Assembly: GCF_021442025.1 (NCBI RefSeq)
Contig: NZ_CP090446.1
Location: 1,736,001 to 1,800,000 of the forward strand
Source of the DNA: Sphingobacterium sp. SRCM116780
GTDB taxonomy: Bacteria; Bacteroidota; Bacteroidia; Sphingobacteriales; Sphingobacteriaceae
Length of the DNA: 64,000 nt
Reading direction: 5' to 3'
A program made the position numbers and the translations under genes. Of the stretch, positions 18,988 to 28,410 are shown piece by piece. The notes below the pieces were generated by a model. It ran no database searches and had not been told where the DNA came from. It saw only the letters and a list, made by a program, of their open reading frames with translations. Position 1 is the stretch's first letter; the number at the start of each line of letters is the position of its first letter.

Positions 18988-18998
18988 ATTTAACGAAG

Positions 18999-20954
18999 AT
19001 GAAAACACGTCAATTTATTTATACAACACTCTTGTTGTTAACAACGGGCTGTACAAAACTAGATATTCCACCTAAAAATATTATAAGTGATCAGGAAATT
19101 TTTGGCACGAGTGAAGGGGTTTTGAGTTACGTAGCAAGGATGTACAGTACGCTCCCGATGGAAGATTTTAGGTACAATTTTGAAGCGAATGGATTGTTTA
19201 ACAACAGTGGAACAAAATATAAACAACAATCTGCACTGACTGGTGAAGCCCTTGGAAGAGACACAAAAAGTGCTGAAGCCGAAAGTGCCACCTATTGGGA
19301 TGCTGCTTACTCCGGAATCCGGACAACCAATATGCTGATAGAAACACTTCCGCAATACCAAAGTTCGCATTCGGAAGCAGATTCTAAAACTTTCATTGCT
19401 GAAGCTCATTTCATTCGGGCATTTATTTATTACTCGTTGGTAAAACGATACGGTGGAGTCCCTAAAGTAGATCATGTTATTGATTACCCAGCTTCTGTGA
19501 CCTTAGAAGAAACCATGCTTCCACGAGCATCTGAAGAAGAGATTTGGGATTTCATCGGTGAGGATCTCGACTATGCAATAAACAATCTTCCAATAAACAA
19601 TCAAAAAGGGAGAGCAACTAAATATGCAGCAGCAGCTTTTAAATCCAGGGTAATGTTGCATGCAGGGTCTATAGCAAAATATAACAAAATTGAAGAAGTA
19701 GACAATGGAAAAAGAATATGTGGAGTGCCTGCGGCTAGAGCAACAGGTTATTTTAAAGCGGCATATGATGCGAGCAAAATCTTAGATGAAACAAATAAGC
19801 ATCGCCTTTATAAGGACGAATGGCTTGCAAATGATCCTACCGCACAAGCCAATAATTTCACAAGTATCTTCCTCAAAGATACCTATGAGAATATATTTGT
19901 CCGCTATTACAAGGATCCAGAAAGTTTACACAATTTTGATGATTCTTCTCAACCGATGCAAACTTCATCAGGAGGTAATAATTCCGAGCTTTGCCCAACT
20001 CTTGACTTCATCGAAATGTTTGATGGGATCGAAAAAGACGCGAATGGAAAATTTGTTTTTTTGGATGCCAACAATAAATACAAATTGTATACGTCTCCTT
20101 TGGATGCCTTTGCGAATGCAGAACCTCGACTGAAAGGAACAGTAATTCTTCCTATGTCTGAATACATGGGTAAAGTAATCGATATCCGTCGGGGTATCTG
20201 GACAGGATCCAGTCAAAATGGTATATCTCCATTAATGCCTGCTGGAAGTGTGGTAAATTATGCAAATGTATATAATGAAACCAGTTTACTTAAACTATCC
20301 AGTAATTTTGCTTTCAATAATGACCCGAATAATCAAGTTGTTTTAAAAGATGGAAGCAAAAAGAAAAGATCTGGAGAGAGTGGCATTGTATCTGGATGGG
20401 ATTTTGGCAATATTTCTGGTTTTTATTTAAGAAAGTACTTAAATCCAGATCAAAAAGATAATAACGGTAATAAATCTAAGCAAAGTTGGATAGAGATACG
20501 CTATGCAGAAGTTTTACTCAATAGAGCTGAAGCTGCTTATGAATTATTATTAGCGGGTGCTGGAGGTGAAGAGTATCGACAAGAAGCATTTAACTGTATC
20601 AATCAAATAAGAGAACGAGCAGGTGCATTGTTATTAACCACTCCTGGGTCTCTTGATAATGTAGAAATTATCCGTAAAGAACGTAAAAAAGAACTGGCTT
20701 TTGAACACAAAACGTATTGGGATCTCAAGAGATGGAGAACGATGGATGTAGAACAAAATAATAAACGTTATAGAGTTCTATACCCTTTCTTTTCTACTGA
20801 TGCTGACAAGTATTTTTTAGATTCCCGATATATGGAGTCGAAAGGACCTGGTGCCGATTATGTATTCAACTATGATAGTCGTAACTATTATCAAATGATT
20901 CCATCAGCAGAAATAACTAAGAACCCGAATTGCAAACAAAACCCAGGTTATTAG
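18999..20954 (+). CDS. SusD/RagB-family glycan-binding lipoprotein
   Basis: A 651-residue surface lipoprotein that caps the SusC barrel and binds glycan. Lipoprotein signal peptide with lipobox LTTGC (Cys 18). The N-terminal SusD-like region contains the tetratricopeptide helices (TYWDAAYSGIRTTNMLIE, AEAHFIRAFIYYSLVKRYGGVP), and the C-terminal RagB domain shows IRYAEVLLNRAEAAYE and IRKERKKELAFEHKTYWDLKRWR, both hallmarks of the family. It directly follows SusC (11 bp) and precedes another lipoprotein gene, as in most polysaccharide-utilisation loci. The length is at the upper end of the family. Confidence 0.95.
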   Translation: MKTRQFIYTTLLLLTTGCTKLDIPPKNIISDQEIFGTSEGVLSYVARMYSTLPMEDFRYNFEANGLFNNSGTKYKQQSALTGEALGRDTKSAEAESATYWDAAYSGIRTTNMLIETLPQYQSSHSEADSKTFIAEAHFIRAFIYYSLVKRYGGVPKVDHVIDYPASVTLEETMLPRASEEEIWDFIGEDLDYAINNLPINNQKGRATKYAAAAFKSRVMLHAGSIAKYNKIEEVDNGKRICGVPAARATGYFKAAYDASKILDETNKHRLYKDEWLANDPTAQANNFTSIFLKDTYENIFVRYYKDPESLHNFDDSSQPMQTSSGGNNSELCPTLDFIEMFDGIEKDANGKFVFLDANNKYKLYTSPLDAFANAEPRLKGTVILPMSEYMGKVIDIRRGIWTGSSQNGISPLMPAGSVVNYANVYNETSLLKLSSNFAFNNDPNNQVVLKDGSKKKRSGESGIVSGWDFGNISGFYLRKYLNPDQKDNNGNKSKQSWIEIRYAEVLLNRAEAAYELLLAGAGGEEYRQEAFNCINQIRERAGALLLTTPGSLDNVEIIRKERKKELAFEHKTYWDLKRWRTMDVEQNNKRYRVLYPFFSTDADKYFLDSRYMESKGPGADYVFNYDSRNYYQMIPSAEITKNPNCKQNPGY

Positions 20955-20984
20955 ACATTTATTTATAAATCAGAATTTAGCAAC

Positions 20985-21746
20985 ATGAAAACATTAAAAC
21001 TTCTTGCAAAAATATGTCTACTCCTATTTATTGCTATGGGTTGTAAGCAAGATGACTTCTCCCAGCCAAGTGAAACCTTCAAAGGGAAGTTTATCGAGAA
21101 AAACACAGGAAAGCCATTTCAGACTGCCATAGGAAATACTGGAATACGAATACGAATGATGGAGTATAGCTGGTCGGATAATCCACAACCATATGACTTC
21201 AATGGTAAAATGGATGGTACTTTTTATAACGATAAGATTTTTCCAGGCACTTATGGAGTAACTCCTTCTGGAGCATTCGTACCATTGGAAGAAGAACGCT
21301 TGGACATCAAAGGAACCATTGAAAAAGTATATGAAGTCGAACCCATACTACATGTAGACTGGATTGGAGAACCTGTTCTTAATGCAGATAGAACGGTAAC
21401 ATTTAAAGTCAAAATCACCTATGGAAGCAATGACGTTAAATACCGAACACCATTAGTAGAATCGAGATTATTTGTGAGCGAGAATCAATACGTTGGGGAT
21501 TTCAGTTTTAGTCCGAATTATACCGTGATCTTAAATCCAGCTCAGATGGGGCTTACGGCTTCAACAATATTGGACAATGAAGGAATAATTTTGACCGTTA
21601 CAACTTCGCAAGCGCATCAAGCTTTTCCGGATTATAGTAGAAAATTCTTTTTTAGATTTGGTGCCCGTTCACAAGTAGCCTTTGATGCCACCAATAGGTA
21701 TAATTATACCGATATCAAGGAAGTACTCATCCCACAAAAAAACTAA
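20985..21746 (+). CDS. DUF3823-like surface lipoprotein of the SusCD operon
   Basis: A 253-residue lipoprotein (lipobox AMGC, Cys 20). After the anchor, a beta-rich module begins at FKGKFIEKNTGKPFQTAIG, a transthyretin-like beta-sandwich start as in DUF3823 proteins, followed by a second beta-sandwich (about 120-250). Proteins of this type regularly come third after SusC and SusD and are thought to help bind glycan at the cell surface; here this is inferred from position and fold. It begins 30 bp after the SusD stop. A strong terminator follows. Confidence 0.8.
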   Translation: MKTLKLLAKICLLLFIAMGCKQDDFSQPSETFKGKFIEKNTGKPFQTAIGNTGIRIRMMEYSWSDNPQPYDFNGKMDGTFYNDKIFPGTYGVTPSGAFVPLEEERLDIKGTIEKVYEVEPILHVDWIGEPVLNADRTVTFKVKITYGSNDVKYRTPLVESRLFVSENQYVGDFSFSPNYTVILNPAQMGLTASTILDNEGIILTVTTSQAHQAFPDYSRKFFFRFGARSQVAFDATNRYNYTDIKEVLIPQKN

Positions 21747-21756
21747 AGTTTGGCTA

Positions 21757-22092
21757 TCACCTGATATTCGAAGTCTTTAAATTAAAAGTACTAATCTTAA
21801 GATGATGAACGCTTTTGTGAAAGCCCAGCGAAAGTTGGGCTTTCATTTTTACGAGCTTTATAAGCTTCCTAAATAGATTCAAAGTCAGCAATTCTTGATC
21901 AAAAAGGTTTAATTCAGTTTTTTGGGTTATGGGATGGATACTCACTCTTCCTTTTTCATTTTTGCTAATGGCTCCTTCATATACTAAAGTATAGAGATTT
22001 GATCGATCCCTTTTTTGAGTGGACTATGAATTTGCCATATGAGTTACAGTTATTGAAATTGTTAATGCAAGTATCAATGATAACTTTTTCAT
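21757..22092 (-). pseudogene. 5' remnant of an exported alpha/beta-hydrolase-like gene
   Basis: From ATG at 22092 the frame encodes a signal peptide (MKKLSLILALTISITVTHMANS), then hits a TAG at 22024-22026. The same frame continues open after the stop with STQKRDRSNLYTLVYEGAISKNEKG and IHPITQKTE, which reads like the N terminus of exported dienelactone-hydrolase-type proteins, and then loses resemblance before ending at 21757. The TAG could be a one-base change from CAG. The catalytic part is absent, so the gene is dead by both nonsense mutation and truncation. The family link is from memory of such N termini and is not certain. Confidence 0.5.
21819..21850 (+). terminator. Intrinsic terminator of the susCD operon
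   Basis: Perfect 9-bp stem GAAAGCCCA / TGGGCTTTC (21819-21827, 21836-21844) with 8-nt loop, followed by ATTTTT. It lies 72 bp after the lipoprotein stop and falls inside the tail of the opposing pseudogene frame. Confidence 0.8.
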
Positions 22093-22095
22093 ATT

Positions 22096-22827
22096 TTATT
22101 TTTTACTTCTTGTTTTCAGGATTTCGTCCAATACTTTTTGAGCAGTCTTAGCTTCTTTTTTACCCACTGACTCTTTAATAATAGTAACAAATTGTTGTAG
22201 CTGACCTTCCGTTAAACCTACAGTCAAACAAATTTTCAAATGCGATTGTAACATGGGTTCCACCCCACCGATACCAGCAAGTACAGACACGGTTACCAAT
22301 TCTCTTTGCACATAGCTCAATACATCTCTTTCAAAAATATCAGCAAATAGATGTTCTTTTAGAAATACTTCGATTGTAGGGGCAAATGCTGAATAGCCTG
22401 TTTGAGGTCCGTTTTGTGGAGCACCTAATAGTGTATCTAAAATAGCCTTACCTCTGTCGTATTTACTACGCTCATCTTTTATAGGAGAGACCTCTACTCC
22501 GATTTCATCCTGAATACCTTTGGTTTTACGTTCGTCCAATACAGTCATCAAGGTTTGCAATCCCCGAATGCTACGAGGAAATCCTGCATAGGCATAGACA
22601 TGTATAATAGCTTCCTTAATTTGGTTAACGGTCAATCCCGCTTCAAAACCAGAAGTCAAGGCTGGCTTTAATTTTTGCAGATCACCTTTTCCTGTAAGTG
22701 CAGAAATACGAACAAATGCCTGTTGTTTAACACTTAAATTTTGTTCTGTATTAGTTTGGGCTCCTGCCATAGTAGAAACGATCATCACCATCATTAGTGT
22801 TATCGATTTTAAGAATATTTTCATCAC
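22096..22827 (-). CDS. Exported carboxymuconolactone decarboxylase-like protein (two CMD domains)
   Basis: A 243-residue protein with signal peptide (ending MAGAQ, about residue 23). Two tandem CMD/AhpD-like helical domains: residues about 30-105 (with AGLTVNQIKEAIIHVYAYAG) and 130-230 (LVTVSVLAGIGGVEPMLQSH and VGLTEGQLQQFV). The CxxC pair of peroxidase-type AhpD is missing, so the decarboxylase/isomerase-like branch, or a non-catalytic role, is more likely. The gene lies 2 bp after the DUF4440 gene and should be translated from the same mRNA. Tandem exported forms of this kind often neighbour AKR, flavodoxin and hydrolase genes in Bacteroidota, as here. Substrate unknown. Confidence 0.8.
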   Translation of the reverse strand: MMKIFLKSITLMMVMIVSTMAGAQTNTEQNLSVKQQAFVRISALTGKGDLQKLKPALTSGFEAGLTVNQIKEAIIHVYAYAGFPRSIRGLQTLMTVLDERKTKGIQDEIGVEVSPIKDERSKYDRGKAILDTLLGAPQNGPQTGYSAFAPTIEVFLKEHLFADIFERDVLSYVQRELVTVSVLAGIGGVEPMLQSHLKICLTVGLTEGQLQQFVTIIKESVGKKEAKTAQKVLDEILKTRSKK

Positions 22828-22829
22828 TT

Positions 22830-23285
22830 CTATTTGCTTGCAGGAGGTGCCATTAGCTTAGTAAACGATAATGAGCCTAATTTCCAACTTCCATTCTGTT
22901 TAACATAGACTTCTGTCACCATAAATGGATTAGTCACTTCGTTTCCTCCTACAACAGCCAACAGATCAATTCTATTGAGAAGGATGGCCGTATTATCCAG
23001 TATATTGACAGATACCTCATGGATGTCTGCTTTCTTATACCAGATGCCTCCGCTTTTAATGATATTCATCTCCTGGTCTTTTCCCCAAGAACCTCCCATG
23101 TGAACAAACACGGATTTTTCGTGAAAAAGACTATCCAGAACAGTTGTGTTTTTATCAGCCATCCATTGCCATTTCTTCTTAGAAAGAGCAATGATTTCCT
23201 GATCTCCAGATGCATGCTGTGCAAAGGATCCTTGTGTAGCGATAAGGCTTAAAAAAAGTCCGAGAATTAATGTTTTCATCGTCAT
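22830..23285 (-). CDS. Exported DUF4440 / SnoaL-like (NTF2-fold) protein
   Basis: A 151-residue protein with a signal peptide (ending GSFAQ, about residue 22). The mature part has the NTF2-like pattern of a long N-terminal helix (EIIALSKKKWQWMADKN), LDSLFHEKSVFVHMGG, and a four-stranded sheet finishing with TEVYVKQNGSWKLGSLSFTKL, typical of DUF4440 proteins. Such cone-shaped folds bind small hydrophobic ligands; catalytic function is not evident. First gene of a two-gene minus-strand unit with the CMD protein (2-bp gap). Confidence 0.8.
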   Translation of the reverse strand: MTMKTLILGLFLSLIATQGSFAQHASGDQEIIALSKKKWQWMADKNTTVLDSLFHEKSVFVHMGGSWGKDQEMNIIKSGGIWYKKADIHEVSVNILDNTAILLNRIDLLAVVGGNEVTNPFMVTEVYVKQNGSWKLGSLSFTKLMAPPASK

Positions 23286-23368
23286 AATTGTTTTACAGAT
23301 TTTGTAATAGGATAAGTTTTATTTTAAATACAAGAAAAAATAAACATATAATCATAAGATGATTTATG

Positions 23369-24031
23369 CTATTTAATAAACTTTAATTTCTTTAGCCAAT
23401 TCTGGATATCGGTCTGCACCGATTTTTCTTTTTCCCCTTCCATGACGAACAAAACCCCGTCCCTTTCTATACCACCTTTCGTTGAATAACCTTCGAGGAC
23501 TTTACTTTTCGGGCATAATTTCATTAGTGTTTCAAAGCTACTGCCAATCCCATAACCTGCGTTTGTATTAAAAGGGACAACTGTTTTTCCACTCAGATCA
23601 TATTGGGTCAAAAAACTTTTCATGGGTGGTGGCAACTGCATTCCCCAGGTTGGAAAACCAACAAATACCACATCATATTTTTGGATATTGTCAATCGTTG
23701 TTTTTAAAGGTGGTAGAAAGCCTGTTTCATTTTCATTAGCCACTTGTGCGACTATTTGTTGATAGTTTTCAGGATAAGGTGTTTCCAGTTCTAATGCAAC
23801 CATATCACCACCGACATGGTTGTGGATAATTTCTGCAACGGCTTTGGTATTTTTTGTACGTGACAGATAGACGATTAAGATTTTCTTATTCTGTAATGAA
23901 TCACCTTTTTCTATTGTTGGATGGTCATTCACTATTTTTGGTTGTTCCGCACGAGAACAGGATGTTACTGTAAACAGGAATATGCATGACATGAACCAGT
24001 ATATCGTTAATCTTTTCATCGCTTCTATCAT
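23369..24031 (-). CDS. Flavodoxin-domain lipoprotein
   Basis: A lipoprotein with lipobox VTSC (about residue 25 of the long form), then a linker and a flavodoxin-like domain of about 165 residues. The FMN phosphate loop is SRTKNTKAVA after the strand ILIVYL; PTWGMQLPPPM supplies the ring-stacking Trp; FNTNAGYGIG is the third loop. Start is either ATG 24031 or ATG 24019; the second gives a better signal peptide (MKRLTIYW). Exported flavodoxins of this kind probably act as periplasmic reductases; the partner is unknown. A 35-bp element shared with the aldo/keto reductase gene lies upstream of its promoter. Confidence 0.85.
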   Translation of the reverse strand: MIEAMKRLTIYWFMSCIFLFTVTSCSRAEQPKIVNDHPTIEKGDSLQNKKILIVYLSRTKNTKAVAEIIHNHVGGDMVALELETPYPENYQQIVAQVANENETGFLPPLKTTIDNIQKYDVVFVGFPTWGMQLPPPMKSFLTQYDLSGKTVVPFNTNAGYGIGSSFETLMKLCPKSKVLEGYSTKGGIERDGVLFVMEGEKEKSVQTDIQNWLKKLKFIK

Positions 24032-24040
24032 TTATATATA

Positions 24041-24105
24041 CAAATTTCTGCATACATCAGCATTTTTTTGGTATACCAATTACAGGAATTACTACCAATA
24101 TTACT
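24041..24105 (-). promoter_or_regulatory. Activator-site-like element and promoter of flavodoxin gene
   Basis: A 35-bp sequence at 24071-24105 matches the one at 26232-26266 at 28 of 35 positions without gaps. In both cases TTTG of the -7 box (minus strand GAAATTTG here, 24041-24048) begins at the same distance, 27 bp from the element edge, and no TTG is present at the -33 position. This is what an activator-dependent promoter looks like, for instance one served by an AraC-family protein. The element overlaps the stop codon of the upstream hydrolase gene. Confidence 0.55.
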
Positions 24106-25234
24106 TATCCAGTTCTTTTTCCTTTAACCATTTTGATAATTCGTCAGCCACCTGAATATTGTTAAGGTCAGCAAAAGCAAAGTGCGTATTTCCCTTAATA
24201 CCGACTTCCGGAAGGTGCACCACCGTTGCGTCTCCCCCATGTTTATTGATCGTTGCCGCCCAGATCCTTGCCATTTCAAGACCAGAACGCCAATGATCTT
24301 CGTTCCATACTTTGGTAGATTCCTTGGCGATATTATCACCATAATAAATAACAATTGGTATTTTGGTCAGTTTATTGAAATCAGCCACTGGTATTTCTAC
24401 CCCTGTTAACGCTCCGAAAAGACCATTTGATTTTATTGCTGCAGGTAACTCTCCTTCAGGAAATACGAAACTACTATAAGGTTCATAAGCAACTACAGCT
24501 TTAACCTTATCGTTCTTTATTGCGGTTAGCCAACCTGGTCCACCTCCTTGCGAATGTGTAACTAAAATTCCTTCACCGATTTTATCAAATAATTGTGAAA
24601 CTGCATCTGTAATAACTTTTGCATCAAAACTACCTGTATTGGGAGTCATCTGTCTGTAGAATTGTTCCAACGAAGCAGCATCTTTTGGAAACTGTACATT
24701 TTGAAAGTAGTCAGGATAATTACCAATTCGAAATTGTGTAAACCAAAACTGCTCATCTGGAGTTGGTGTTATAGTTGCTTCAACGGAGCTCTTTCCTGCA
24801 TCGCCACGTCTGGGTTGATCAAGCAAATAAACAGCAAAATCACGTTTTAGAAAAATATTCTGAAAGCCTTCTCTTCCATCAGTCGTTGTTTCCCATGTCT
24901 TTTTAGACTGCCCAGCTCCATGCAGGAAAACCAAAGGAAGCTTATGAGCTTTTTCAGGAATTTGATAGAACGCATAAGCGTGATCACCATGAAAAGTTTG
25001 CCCTTGTGGTTTTAAAGCATTACTCAAATCAAATGTGCCCGTTTGAGTAGTTTTTGTACCACCAACCATAAAGCTTCCCTGTTCTTTAATAACCATAAGG
25101 TTACTATTATTATCTTTTATTGTAGAACAAGATGAAAAACATAGCATAATAGCAAACCATATAGAAGCATTTATCCCTATTGAAGGCATTTCAAAAGCCA
25201 GCCAAGCATTTCTGTTATAGTGTCTATTTCTCAT
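24101..25234 (-). CDS. Alpha/beta hydrolase, lipoprotein
   Basis: A 377-residue exported esterase/lipase-like protein. Residues 1-37 include a lipobox-like FSSC, so it is probably membrane-anchored outside the cytoplasm; the first ATG gives an unusually long signal region and an internal start is possible. Oxyanion region LVFLHGAGQSKKTWE; nucleophile Ser in THSQGGGPG; acid candidate in VIYYGDNIA; His in GNTHFAFADLN. The pattern fits fungal and bacterial alpha/beta hydrolases of the lipase_3/DUF1100 style; true substrate unknown. It lies between the flavodoxin and AKR genes on the same strand. Confidence 0.8.
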   Translation of the reverse strand: MRNRHYNRNAWLAFEMPSIGINASIWFAIMLCFSSCSTIKDNNSNLMVIKEQGSFMVGGTKTTQTGTFDLSNALKPQGQTFHGDHAYAFYQIPEKAHKLPLVFLHGAGQSKKTWETTTDGREGFQNIFLKRDFAVYLLDQPRRGDAGKSSVEATITPTPDEQFWFTQFRIGNYPDYFQNVQFPKDAASLEQFYRQMTPNTGSFDAKVITDAVSQLFDKIGEGILVTHSQGGGPGWLTAIKNDKVKAVVAYEPYSSFVFPEGELPAAIKSNGLFGALTGVEIPVADFNKLTKIPIVIYYGDNIAKESTKVWNEDHWRSGLEMARIWAATINKHGGDATVVHLPEVGIKGNTHFAFADLNNIQVADELSKWLKEKELDK

Positions 25235-25307
25235 TATAATTTAGTTTAACTGTTCTTCTTATATTCCTTTTGGTATCCTGTATTATTCATTAAATTCTTC
25301 AGCTATA

Positions 25308-26266
<959 letters not shown>

Positions 26267-26426
26267 GTTCTATATTTACGAACAAATAATAAATGGCATT
26301 ATTTCAATTATTACCCATTTCTGATTCCCTTGTATTCAAAAAAGAAAATAGATGAATGATAGATTTGAGGAGATTAGTATAAAATTTTGTCAACACTCAT
26401 TTTAGCCCTAAAGATTTTAAAAATAA

Positions 26427-27401
26427 TCAATAGGACAATTTTTGACCTTCCCAGCCCGTAGTCTGTAGAAATTGTTCCCATGTGAGACTATTTGGGTTTA
26501 TTTGACGGCTCCATAGCAAGTCACGATCTTTACCAAAATAGCCATATTCAACAGCATATTCTGCCATTCCCAAAATCTCACGAACGAGCAACTCGTTTGA
26601 GCTAAAATCTGGGAAATGATGGAGCAAGTTTTCCTGTGTATATGCTGAACTATATACAGCCTTCTTGCCTGTTACTCTAATGAAAGTATCGACCATTTCC
26701 TGAGGCGATATCATATCACCAATTACTGGCAAGGATTTTCCTTTATATTGACTTGGATTCGAAAAGATCTCCAGAACAGCTGGACCTGTAGCAGTAAGTG
26801 GATCAACAAATGGTGCACGAAAATCCTGAGGTAAATAAATAGGGAATACAAGCGTATCACCCGTTAGATGGGGAGTGTAAAACTCCATAAGATTGGTATA
26901 GAAAAAAGCCATGTAAATAAAAGAACTTGTTATTGGAAGCGTTCGAATATATGCTTCAACTTTAGCCTTATCAGTAAAATGTGGAGCAAACTTTTTCCCT
27001 TCTGTAATTTTTTCTACATTTTCCAAACTGCTGAAGATAATGTGCTGTACCCCAGCATCAACTGCTGCATCTGCCAACTGTTTCCCCAATTCCATCTCGT
27101 GAGTTAATGGAGGTGCAATGTTTGGAGTCATCATGAAAACGCCATACGAATCACAAAATGCTTCCACAAAATCTTCTTTATATCCAAGATTAAGTGGTAT
27201 ATTCACAAGTTCAGCTCCCTGCTTAATCAAACGAAGTGCCTCTGGTGAATCAACTCGGCGAGTAATACCACGTACGCGATACTTCCCACTTTGTAGCAAC
27301 GTACACGCAGCACTAAGCCCCTGTTTGCCTAAGACTCCGACGATAGTGATGAGTGGTTTATCACTATGCTCCATAGTTTTTTCTTTTGAATTAGATATCA
27401 T
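26427..27401 (-). CDS. NmrA-like NAD(P)-binding protein
   Basis: A 324-residue atypical short-chain dehydrogenase. Rossmann start ITIVGVLGKQGLSAACTLL (a GxxGxxG variant) followed by RGITRR, whose Arg residues suggest preference for NADP(H). The active-site Tyr-Lys of classical dehydrogenases is not evident, as in NmrA/HSCARG redox-sensor-like proteins. An alternative start is ATG 27374 (MEHSDK). A promoter and a perfect palindrome lie just upstream, so the gene is likely repressed by a dimeric regulator not found in the window. Possible roles are quinone or NADPH sensing or reduction. Confidence 0.85.
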   Translation of the reverse strand: MISNSKEKTMEHSDKPLITIVGVLGKQGLSAACTLLQSGKYRVRGITRRVDSPEALRLIKQGAELVNIPLNLGYKEDFVEAFCDSYGVFMMTPNIAPPLTHEMELGKQLADAAVDAGVQHIIFSSLENVEKITEGKKFAPHFTDKAKVEAYIRTLPITSSFIYMAFFYTNLMEFYTPHLTGDTLVFPIYLPQDFRAPFVDPLTATGPAVLEIFSNPSQYKGKSLPVIGDMISPQEMVDTFIRVTGKKAVYSSAYTQENLLHHFPDFSSNELLVREILGMAEYAVEYGYFGKDRDLLWSRQINPNSLTWEQFLQTTGWEGQKLSY

Positions 27402-27422
27402 TTTTTTATTGATTAAATGAAA

Positions 27423-27476
27423 TTTGAACTATAATTATTATAGTTCAAAAGTATTTTTAGTCTTTTACATTTGCAA
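27423..27476 (-). promoter_or_regulatory. Promoter with overlapping palindromic operator for NmrA-like gene
   Basis: On the minus strand: TTG at 27476-27474, 20-nt spacer, TACTTTTG at 27453-27446. A perfect palindrome with 12-bp arms (27423-27434 and 27438-27449, centre TTA; arm TTTGAACTATAA) overlaps the -7 box and the start of transcription. This is the expected place for a repressor of the MarR, HxlR or TetR type. Confidence 0.7.
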
Positions 27477-27623
27477 TAACTATCCAAATAGATAGGTTTA
27501 AAAATTGCATAATAAAAACAGAATGAATTGGCAATTTTTTATAACTCGAAGGGGAACTCAGTTTAACATTAAAAATTTAATATCATTACACATATCAAGT
27601 TATAAATTATTGTTTAACACCTA

Positions 27624-27691
27624 CGAATTGTAATTCAACGTTTGCGGATTGTAAACAGATTCGTTCATATTGATGTTAACGCATATTTTTA
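27624..27691 (+). promoter_or_regulatory. Direct-repeat regulatory site (21-bp period) upstream of 27793 gene
   Basis: CGAATTGTAA at 27624-27633 and CGGATTGTAA at 27645-27654, spaced by 21 bp, followed 30 bp later by TATTTTTA (27684-27691), a weak -7 element. The sites at 29884 and 31018 have the same plan. Two 10-bp repeats two helical turns apart next to a weak promoter suit a LytTR-type activator. Otherwise the 27477-27792 gap is AT-rich with nothing recognisable. Confidence 0.5.
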
Positions 27692-27792
27692 TTATACATA
27701 ACAAAAACAGGTGTTATTGTAACAGTTCAGTTTAAAAATGTCTTGTCTAGAGGTATACTGAATACATAATAAACTAAATTAAATTAAGAAAA

Positions 27793-28362
27793 ATGGTTAC
27801 ACGTATTGCTACTTTATTAATAGTTGGATTAAGCGTCAGTGTTGCTCAAGCACAGATTACCGATATTTCGGTTAACAAAGAAAATTTTGAACAATCAGGC
27901 TTTCCTTACAAAGGAAAAAGAGTACTACAGGTTGAGCATATTACGACAAGCCAAGAAGATAACTATATCGTCTTCTCAAAAGAAGAACGCAATGCGGATC
28001 CAGATCAACTTTATATCCAACAATTCCAAAAAATTGATAACCAATGGACAGCCGTAGCAGAAGATTATGTTTCAGAAAAAGGAATCGTAACGTCGGTATG
28101 GGATGCTAGAAAAGCTTTTTTTGATGCAGATAAGGACGGGCATCTAGATGCTATCTTTGTATATTCACGTCATCCAAAAGGAGATATGGATAAGCAATTA
28201 AGCTGTATTGGATTAGTGCTCTATAAGAAACAGTTTTACAGACTTCAAGCAGATCAAACCGATGGCTATCAAAAAACTACTTACTCTGATAACTATAAAG
28301 AACTACCAGAAATCGTTAAAGATAAAGTTTCGCAGTTTTGGCAAAACTTAGATAAAGAATAA
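27793..28362 (+). CDS. Hypothetical exported protein with calcium-loop-like motif
   Basis: A 189-residue protein with a clear signal peptide (ending AQAQ, about residue 21). The mature part is mixed alpha/beta and contains DADKDGHLDAIF, matching the Dx(D/N)xDG calcium-binding loop seen in EF-hand-like and FG-GAP-type proteins. No family recognised with confidence and no enzyme motif. It is a single-gene unit: a direct-repeat regulatory site lies upstream and a strong terminator follows 5 bp after the stop. It could be an envelope stress or surface protein. Confidence 0.7.
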   Translation: MVTRIATLLIVGLSVSVAQAQITDISVNKENFEQSGFPYKGKRVLQVEHITTSQEDNYIVFSKEERNADPDQLYIQQFQKIDNQWTAVAEDYVSEKGIVTSVWDARKAFFDADKDGHLDAIFVYSRHPKGDMDKQLSCIGLVLYKKQFYRLQADQTDGYQKTTYSDNYKELPEIVKDKVSQFWQNLDKE

Positions 28363-28367
28363 AAATA

Positions 28368-28404
28368 CATTACTCTTTCGTATTTTATAGACGAAAGAGT
28401 AATG
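28368..28404. terminator. Bidirectional terminator
   Basis: Perfect 14-bp stem: CATTACTCTTTCGT (28368-28381) pairs with 28391-28404, loop 9 nt. It lies between two converging genes; T-rich DNA flanks on the plus side (CTTATTTTAT) and AAAAATA serves the minus side. Confidence 0.75.
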
Positions 28405-28410
28405 CTTATT

